A stretch of 64,000 bases of DNA, from contig NC_134898.1 in the NCBI RefSeq assembly GCF_041734735.1, positions 51,022,433-51,086,432 on the forward strand, written 5' to 3'. How positions within the stretch are numbered: the first letter of the stretch is position 1; each line of letters begins with the position of its first letter. The stretch is from Babylonia areolata (lineage: Eukaryota > Mollusca > Gastropoda > Neogastropoda > Buccinidae). Positions 56,699-64,000 of the stretch are shown piece after piece. The position numbers and the translations under genes were made by a program. Under the pieces are notes generated by a model. The model worked only from the letters and a program-made list of their open reading frames with translations. It was not told the DNA's origin and did no database searches.

Positions 56699-56732
56699 CT
56701 GTAAAGTTAAACACACAAAAAAGTGTTCAATT

Positions 56733-56734
<2 letters not shown>

Positions 56735-56775
<41 letters not shown>

Positions 56776-57071
56776 CACACACACACACTTTCAACCTGCT
56801 GCATAGAAAACTTCAATTTCCTCAGTTTCCTATCATCCAAAAGATCCTAAAAACTTGTAAGCAACAAAAAAACAACAAAATTTTGAGTGATTGTGACTGC
56901 CACTCAAGAAATGCAATATTCTAAGCAGATAACAATACAAAAGGCTTTATATAAATCCTAAAAATATGACTATAAATTCAACACATATATGAATTTCACT
57001 ATCATAAACAATGTGACAAAGATACATGCAGCTCTAGTAAAACAAAAACCAGATTATTCATCCCACTCACA

Positions 57072-57107
<36 letters not shown>

Positions 57108-57110
57108 GGT
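56735..57110. repeat. (CA)n microsatellites upstream of exon 1
   Basis: CA runs at 56738-56788 and 57076-57105 in the 5' intron; the stretch between is unique AT-rich sequence. Confidence 0.85.
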
Positions 57111-57339
57111 GAATCATCAGTAAGATTATCATCTAAACCACAGCAAGCACTCAACAAAAAGCAGAAAGTTGAGACCTAAGAATGAAAATAGCAACAGTAT
57201 CATTACACAGCTATTTTCAACTAAACACTCCTGCTGTGCTACACAATAGAAACATGGCTCAAACATGAACCTTCAAACTTTTAGATTTCAGTTCCAGCAG
57301 ATTTCATTTCTGTCCCTTGACTGCTGCTGATGGGCATGC

Positions 57340-58135
57340 TTGTCGGTGAAGGGCTGTCACCTCACTGAGATGATACAGTGCTGACAGGTCAGGATGTCGG
57401 TGAAGGGCTGTCACCTCAATGAGATGATACAGCGCTTACAGGTCAGGATGTCGGTGAAGGGCTGTCACCTCAATGAGATGATACAGTGCTTACAGGTCAG
57501 GATGTCGGTGAAGGGCTGTCACCTCAATGAGATGATACAGTGCTTACAGGTCAGGTTGTCAGTGAAGGGCTGTCACCTCACTGAGATGATACAGTGCTTA
57601 CAGGTCAGGTTGTCAGTGAAGGGCTGTCACCTCACTGAGATGATACAGTGCTTACAGGTCAGGTTGTCAGTGAAGGGCTGTCACCTCACTGAGATGATAC
57701 AGTGCTTACAGGTCAGGATGTCAGTGAAGGGCTGTCACCTCACTGAGATAAGACAGCGCTTAGAGGTCAGGATGTCAGTGAAGGGCTGTCACCTCACTGA
57801 GATGATACAGTGCTTACAGGTTAGGATGTCAGTGAAGGGCTGTCACCTCACTCAGATGATACAGTGCTTACAGGTCAGGATGTCAGTGAAGGGCTGTCAC
57901 CTCACTGAGATAAGACAGCGCTTAGAGGTCAGGATGTCAGTGAAGGGCTGTCACCTCACTCAGATGATACAGTGCTTACAGGTCAGGATGTCAGTGAAGG
58001 GCTGTCACCTCACTCAGATGATACAGTGCTTACAGGTCAGGATGTCAGTGAAGGGCTGTCACCTCACTCAGATGATACAGTGCTTACAGGTCAGGATGTC
58101 AGCGAAGGGCTGTCACCTCACTCAGATGATACAAA
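57340..58135. repeat. 54-bp minisatellite, about 15 copies
   Basis: Unit GGTCAGGATGTCAGTGAAGG, GCTGTCACCTCACTGAGATG, ATACAGTGCTTACA. Two variant units (AGATAAGACAGCGCTTAGAG) recur 180 bp apart, a sign of higher-order duplication. Confidence 0.96.
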
Positions 58136-58383
58136 TATAAAAATCATTTGGTGGTGGTGGTGGTAGTGTTCTTGTTGTCAAACAAGAATGGCTGCAAGTA
58201 TCTTGAAAGTCACAACTTGGCAATAAAGAAAACTTTAGACAGTAATTCAGTAAACAGAGTATGCAGTAAACTGACAACTGACTCATCACAACAAAACAAC
58301 TGTTCAGAATATGATCTGATGAACAAAGCAGAAATACTCTGCACTGTTCACTGAACTGGTGTACACATGTATGTATCTCATAC

Positions 58384-58385
<2 letters not shown>

Positions 58386-58478
<93 letters not shown>

Positions 58479-58486
58479 ATATATGT
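58386..58486. repeat. (CA)n(TA)n microsatellite
   Basis: CA run followed by a long TA run and TATG units, in the 5' intron. Confidence 0.9.
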
Positions 58487-58489
58487 CAT

Positions 58490-59555
58490 GATTTCAGCCA
58501 GCTACCAAATAATCCAATAAAAACAAGAATGAAAAAAAAGGTTGTTTTTTTTCATTTCACAGTGTGCTGCTTCTCTGAAAAACACCACTGAACATCAAAC
58601 CATAATTATAAAATTAATTCTTGTTACTGCTAACCTCATCTGGAAACCAGTTCAAGACCATGAGAAACATTAGTGTTTTATTGTTTGGTGTCCATTAGTC
58701 TCCCAGTACACATGACTCTCAGACCATGCAAAGGATTAAATGGGGTAGACCTCAAAGTACTAGCCATTTGCTAACCCAGGTCAAATGCCATGTAACCCAG
58801 AAACTGCACCACACTGGCTGAGGGCTACTTGCCACTATTTTGTTGATGCAGAGCCAGCATATGTTATACAAGTTTTATGTAACATCACATTATCAAATAT
58901 CAACCCCAGTTGGAACTGAAACTCAAGAGGCAAAGTCTTTCATTTAAAAAGGTAAAGTTCATCTTCAAACCACCGGTTAAGTATAAGCAATTGGAATCTG
59001 CTAAGGACTATTTTGAACAGAGCAAACTCTTCATTTGAACTGTTCATAACAGAGTGATTCAGGTTCTTGATAAAAAAAATATATAAAAAAATAATAATAA
59101 TAAAATTAAAGTCCTTCTTCATGGCATCCATCATAATATCTTCTGAAATAAAACTTGAAAGCATGATATCGCTGTTAACGAGAAAGATAACAAGGCCTTC
59201 CAGTGCATGTTGATATTCCCAGGCTGAATTCTGCAAAGCTGAGGTCTGATGGGTGTAGTGTCCTAGGACTTGCCTTTCTGTCTGCACCATTTGCCACTTC
59301 AGCAGCATGGCCCTCAAGCCACCCATCCTGAATCCCATACACAGCCCTACATAAAAACACTAACTTTTGACTTGTTCTGTCCAAGTACCAAACATTCAAT
59401 GAGTTTCCATCACTTTCGAGGTGATCAATTGGTTAGCTGTCCCTGGGATTTGCCAAAACCATTTAGCACAGCAAAGGGGGCATTTCACCCACTATCAAAA
59501 TTAATTTTGGTCAACAGAAAATGTTGTCCACACCAGAACTGAAGTGTACAAAGTT
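58490..59555. other. 5' intron, unassigned part
   Basis: No gene or element recognised. Confidence 0.4.
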
Positions 59556-59559
59556 AAAT

Positions 59560-59700
59560 GCTAGCCAGCGGGACAAAGGGGAGGTTACCTACTTCCGGGA
59601 GGTTATCGGCCGTAGTTTCGTTTTCTCCGCATAGGCGGATAGTAGTTTGCACAGGACAGGAATGTCAGACCCCTGCCGGAGTCTGCACTAGTTGGGTCAT
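59560..59700 (+). repeat. Repeat R, copy E (opposite orientation)
   Basis: The plus strand reads GGAGGTTACCTACTTCCGGG, GTTATCGGCCGTAG, TCTCCGCATAGGCGGATAG and CCCCTGCCGGAGTCTGCAC; it stops at GGGTCATGG where a LINE tail begins. Confidence 0.8.
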
Positions 59701-59727
59701 GGTTCTTTCTCTGTCTCTGGACCTTGC

Positions 59728-59965
59728 AATTGGAATGAACTTCCTCTTTCGCTTCGTCAAGTCTCCACACTCAGCTCTTTCAAGTCTGGCCTTAAAACCC
59801 ACCTCTTCCCAAAATAGCCTCCCTTCCCTGCCTCTTCCTTGTCTTTAGTTTCTCCAGTTTTAGAGTTATGCGTGCATGAGAATGACTGGTGCGAAAGTGC
59901 TTAGATTTGTCTATGCACAAGATTCAGCGCTATATAAGTACCATTATTATTATTATTTATTAAAT
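59728..59965 (+). mobile_element. CR1/L2-like LINE, 3' stub
   Basis: A short frame reads WNELPLSLRQ.. and FKSGLKTHLFPK then stop, the C-terminus of the same LINE group as 43180-45082, followed by AGTGCTTAGATT..GCGCTATATAAGTACC and an (ATT)n tail. Confidence 0.87.
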
Positions 59966-61279
59966 GAGATTACACTTTTTGTTTCTGTGATGGTCCTGAA
60001 TCTGAATCACAGCTAGAACTCTGGGACAGTTGTCTGATGTGCTTCCTCCCGGAACTGTACATACTGGTCAGTAATGGCAGACCTGTATGGAAATCATCTG
60101 AACAGAGGTAAGGACATACAAATCCATACAGCAAAACATTCAAAGTTATCGGAAGTGTTTACATTATACACTCCATGAAGCTAACTGCCAAAGCTTAAAA
60201 GCAAAAGCAATCATTCAACCCAGTATATGATTGTGTAAAGTCTAAGTAAATCCCACATTTCCCTTTATAAACAAAATGTTACAAAGAATGGACATGTACA
60301 TAAAATCGTTAATTATTTCTGGAAGAAAATGTTCAACTGTTAAAATATTCTGAATAATATTTCATTGGAAATGGCAGGATCTAAATATGAATGATACTGA
60401 TCCAGATTTGACAGAGCTCCAAGGCAGAAAAAATAAAGCACCTGAGACTTGTGAACAGCACAGATTTGTGTCACAAATTGTTCATGACATTCAAGTTTCA
60501 TGTCACTTAGTTTTCTGTCAACAGTCTTCACTTTTCAAGGTATATCCCTGTTGTCTGGATAAAAATTTCCCACATGAAGAACCTTAATTACTTTCTACTG
60601 AACAACACTGTTCAGAGCACTTTTATTTGTGGATTACTTTGGTTACATTTAAACTGTACCTTACAAGGTGGTAAGTCAAATGGTTTGGTATACTTTAAAG
60701 CTGGTCATGCCAGACATAACAAAATAATGAACACTGTTTGACCAGTAATGCTTTCCTGGGGAATACCACAGAGGACCTTGTAAATTCTGTAAGGTGAAAT
60801 ACCAAGAGAACTGCACAGTAAAATGTACTAATTCTACTGCACATACTCTTTACTACTTTGTTGTGTCTACATGTATGTCACCTGTCAGTCAGTTATATGG
60901 TTTCTAATAAAGCTTCACACAAACGATTTGTATACTGTCTAAATGATACAATGGTGTTCTGCCTGTGAATACAGTTCCAGACGATGTGATTGTTCCACCA
61001 CCACAGCTCGAGAGATCAAGGAGGGATCGAGGTATCTCCACAATGGCAGTTCATACAATGTGGAGACCAGAATCGCCCACTGTGTTCTGGCCAATGGCAG
61101 TTAACAGGAATGAGTAAGCAAACAGTCGAGATCATGAGACTTTTGTGAAATACGTGACTAGTCTGCCTACAATGGCGCTGCCGACTGGGCATGCAAGTTC
61201 ACTTAGTGGTCGCCACACACAACAATCTAGGTATGCAAGGTCAGACATGCTGTTTTCACATCCGTTCTGTAAAACATAC
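59966..61279. other. 5' intron next to candidate 5' exon
   Basis: Unique AT-rich sequence to about 60950, then more balanced and CpG-richer sequence. No exon recognised. Confidence 0.4.
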
Positions 61280-61335
61280 CTGAAGTGCGGCTAATGTATG
61301 AAGTGCGTAATCAGACTCTTCCGTGAAGACTAAAT

Positions 61336-61347
61336 GGTTTCGGTTTC
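61336..61347 (-). promoter_or_regulatory. ISRE/IRF-like motif 1
   Basis: The minus strand reads GAAACCGAAACC, which fits the GAAANNGAAAC core bound by interferon regulatory factors. It sits 56 bases upstream of the candidate 5' exon donor. Function is inferred from the motif and from the known interferon induction of vertebrate RNF213. Confidence 0.4.
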
Positions 61348-61421
61348 TTCGTGGCGTGTTCGCATTCAGGAAAGTACCAGTTGACAACATCACACGTCGC
61401 CGATTGCTTCCTGGTGCGTAC

Positions 61422-61431
61422 TTTCGGTTTC
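61422..61431 (-). promoter_or_regulatory. ISRE/IRF-like motif 2
   Basis: The minus strand reads GAAACCGAAA, the same core as the motif 75 bp away and in the same orientation. Neither copy lies in a recognisable SINE, which matters because one SINE family here carries a similar GAAACTGAAA string. Confidence 0.4.
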
Positions 61432-61772
61432 GACACCTCACGAAATACCCTTCCGCAACTTAGTCCCCCTCTCTAAACCGGATCATTTTGCTAATCAGTT
61501 TTCTCATAAAAGCGATTAAGTATGTTTGTGACTTTTTGAACGTATCCTTTAAAATCTAAACACAATAGGAAATTCGATACGTTGACCTTTCCAACATGGA
61601 CTAATATCGGTACACCATTTAAAAATGCCCCCCAGTGTAAGCTTATGATCTCAAGGCCTAACCAACATGGTGGGTTTATGTGTTTGTCAGGCATCTGCCC
61701 CTTTTTTCTTTTTCTTTTTTTTTCTTTTTGTCAGATGCGTAGCGTAAACAGATCACGATTTCACACTTCCAA

Positions 61773-61783
61773 GAAACTGAAAC
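61773..61783 (+). promoter_or_regulatory. ISRE/IRF-like motif 3
   Basis: The plus strand reads GAAACTGAAAC, an exact GAAANNGAAAC match about 340 bp upstream of motif 2. I see no SINE sequence around it, but the same string does occur at the end of SINEs elsewhere in the window (for example near 49331), so chance or SINE ancestry cannot be excluded. Confidence 0.3.
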
Positions 61784-61902
61784 TGCTCACGACAGACTGC
61801 ATTTTATGGGAAACAAACCGTGTCTGCAAACATTGTTGTGATCAAGTTTCATTTCAAAGTTGACTGTGGAGTGTAGCCAGCAGCGACCCCGCAACCATTG
61901 AG

Positions 61903-62001
61903 ATGTTCGGAAGTTCGAGACGCCTGAAAACGTCACAGCTGAGTGAGGGAGACGGGGTGACCAAAGACATATGTATATATCTCAGTGGTGAAGACAGAAA
62001 A
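61903..62001 (+). CDS. Short open frame, possible divergent first exon (weak)
   Basis: ATG at 61903 opens 32 codons, MFGSSRRLKTSQLSEGDG.., before TGA, in the CpG-richer block back to back with the RNF213-like 5' end. I do not recognise the peptide and see no clear downstream exon in the last 2 kb. It may be chance or a leader of a divergent transcript. Confidence 0.15.
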
Positions 62002-62267
62002 TGAAATGAGAGACATCATTACAAAGTGAACAAAAAACGGATAATACGGAGACCCAGACTTTTGCACACAAACCAGGAAAAATCTGATTAACAGTTGGAG
62101 AAAAAAAAAAGCCAGCACAAGTTATTGCAGCCGCGGCCATATTACCAGTCTTGTCATTTGCTTTGGCACACAATAAATATTGTAAAATATTGTAACTTAT
62201 GCATTTTGTCTACTTACTTAAGCAAGACAAGCAAACTAATTTTTTGGTTTAAGTATTCAGTTTTAAT

Positions 62268-62592
62268 GGTGTAAATAATTAGCAGTTTGTGTTTGGTTCT
62301 GCACACAGTCCTGAGTCATTTGGTGTAAATAATTAGCAGTTTGTGTTTGGTTCTGCACACTGTCCTGAGTCATTTGGTGTAAATAATTAGCAGTTTGTGT
62401 TTGGTTCTGCACACTGTCCTGAGTCATTTGGTGTAAATAATTAGCAGTTTGTGTTTGGTTCTGCACACTGTCCTGAGTCATTTGGTGTAAATAATTAGAA
62501 GTTTGTGTTTGGTTCTGCACACTGTCCTGAGTCATTTGGTGTAAATAATTAGCAGTTTGTGTTTGGTTCTGCACACAGTCCTGAGTCATTTT
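62268..62592. repeat. 54-bp minisatellite, 6 copies
   Basis: Unit GGTGTAAATAATTAGCAGTT, TGTGTTTGGTTCTGCACACT, GTCCTGAGTCATTT, nearly identical throughout. Upstream of the putative promoter. Confidence 0.96.
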
Positions 62593-62929
62593 ACCTGTTC
62601 CCCACAAAATCAATAGATATTTTCAAAACTAATGTGCCCGGAAACACATGTCCCTTTTTTTCCCTCCCCTATTGGCAGTCCTCCCTGCCCCCTCCCTGAC
62701 CCTGACCACACAATCTGTATTTTCTTCTTTTTTTTCCATATAGACACACACATGTAAAACAATTCAAATGTGTGTGTGTGTGTTTGTCTTGATTTTTATT
62801 CTTCAGACTTGTTGCTGTTGTTGACTAATGTTAAGGAAATGTATCCTGTTCAAGCATACACACATATTATGTGTGCACTCACACACTATTCTGGATCAGG
62901 GAAATTTACCTTGAAACAGTCAGCAATTT

Positions 62930-62930
62930 C

Positions 62931-62998
<68 letters not shown>
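62930..62998. repeat. (CA)n microsatellite
   Basis: CA run with one CT interruption. Confidence 0.9.
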
Positions 62999-62999
<1 letters not shown>

Positions 63000-64000
63000 G
63001 CTAACACATGCATCTATTCCCCTAAAATCCCATCTTCCTGCCTGCACACCAGTTTGAAACTGCAGCCACAACTGATAGAAACCTATAATTAACCACCCAC
63101 TGGTCTGAGCGACTGGCTGAAAAATCAATATGTGACTAACTGGCTGCCACATCAACCGGTCCCTTCAAGTTTGTATGTGTCAATGCATTGTGACGCACTC
63201 CAAACCTAAACCTTGAATAAGACAAATACACATGCTAACAACATGTTTCTTGTGAGTGTTTTTATGTATGTTCGACTTACACAAAATGAAAGCATTAAGC
63301 GTCTTACCACAAATAAGATGCAACACAAGCTAGAGCAAGAAAATTCCATAGTATAAATGTAAGTACTCATGAAACACTAAAGATAGCAAATTACACAGAC
63401 AAAGAAAAGAACACTTTCAAAGCAACGACAAAGAACGGCAAGAAAATGTGTGCGTCAAGATGGACCGGCATGTAACTAAAGAGACTTTTTTTTTTAAATG
63501 TCCTTTCACCTTGGCAACAAAAAATGCTAAATACACAGCACAATTAAAAAAAACACACACAAATCAAAAATCTAACAAAATATTATGCACACATGTAAAC
63601 CTTCATGCACAAATATGCCAGGTCCAACATTTGGTTTCAGTTCTAGCATACACCCACATTTTTCATGGAATCTTTTGAGTTAGTTCTAAAAATAGACCAA
63701 ACACAAAATAGGACTGCTACATTTACAAAGCAACAAAAAAAAAAGTTGTGATGAGAAAGCAACTTAATCATATTTTTCACACAGTCACACACACACACAC
63801 ACACACAAACATATCAACCTTCAGCTTTTGGTTTCAGTTCAGCAATAATGTGTTTAAGACAGTCCTAAATATAGAGCATCAAACAGGAAATAGCTATTTC
63901 ACAATAGGAGTAACAATGACTGATTGTTCTGATAACTAAAAAAAAAAGTATGCTGTGTCTCATTAAATAAACTTCAGTTAAATACCTGGTCAAGACAGAT
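63000..64000. other. Upstream flank, nothing recognised
   Basis: AT-rich sequence with a small CA run (63785-63808) and a diverged short duplication (TTTGGTTTCAGTTC at about 63631 and 63828). No gene seen. Confidence 0.4.

Larger units (their letters stand above)
61280..61450 (-). other. Putative 5' untranslated exon of the RNF213-like gene
   Basis: The first coding exon begins with an acceptor (TTTACAG) only one base before its ATG, so at least one upstream non-coding exon must exist. The best candidate donor upstream on the minus strand is CACTTCAG/GTATGT, with the exon ending at 61280. It lies in a stretch richer in CpG than the neighbouring introns and carries interferon-response-like motifs. 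The 5' limit (transcription start) cannot be read from sequence, so 61450 is a guess. Other donors are possible. Confidence 0.4.

Noticed and set aside
57394-58140. 248-residue plus-strand frame (MSVKGCHLTEMIQCLQVR repeats)
   Set aside because: The 54-bp array is divisible by 3, so a frame stays open by chance; no homology.

Overview
The window looks like animal nuclear DNA, most likely from a mollusc and probably a marine or freshwater snail. The evidence is a single intron-rich gene, very dense CA/TG microsatellites, many minisatellites, several tRNA-derived SINE families, CR1/L2- and Rex1-like LINE pieces, TTAA-flanked piggyBac-type elements and a mariner. No bacterial, plasmid, CRISPR, rRNA or bona fide tRNA feature is visible, and no LTR element was recognised. 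The species call is an inference from repeat style and protein similarity recalled from memory. Layout: essentially the whole window is the 5' half of one minus-strand gene, an orthologue of RNF213 (mysterin), the giant AAA+ ATPase/E3 ubiquitin ligase. I could chain 26 coding exons from the ATG at 56697 down to 485. Every junction agrees in reading phase, giving 6,874 coding nucleotides (about 2,291 residues): an N-terminal zinc-ribbon cluster, a long acidic/lysine-rich disordered region with tandem repeats, a CBM20 carbohydrate-binding domain, and the long helical stalk. The AAA core, RING and C-terminal domains lie beyond position 1. A CpG-richer stretch at 61280-61950 is the likely 5' untranslated exon/promoter and holds three interferon-response-like (GAAANNGAAA) motifs. 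Region by region, in gene order: 61.3-62.0 kb putative promoter; 56.7-61.3 kb first intron, with a 15-copy minisatellite; 55.7-47.0 kb exons 1-5; 47-41 kb a huge intron holding an AT-rich satellite split by a mariner and by an L2-like LINE; 41-34.7 kb exons 6-9 with a deleted piggyBac and SINEs; 34-30.6 kb a Rex1-like LINE and a TTAA MITE; 30.6-16.8 kb exons 10-17, including a 29-unit minisatellite and a SINE that hit a splice donor; 14.6-0.5 kb exons 18-26, whose introns are largely minisatellite. The most distinctive theme is that several minisatellites are built from this gene's own exon-intron junctions (exons 14, 15, 21, 23, 24, 26), so decoy splice sites are arrayed beside the real ones. 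In addition, one intron is GC-AG, exon 17 has a decayed partial duplicate, and the target-site duplication of one SINE copies a splice donor.
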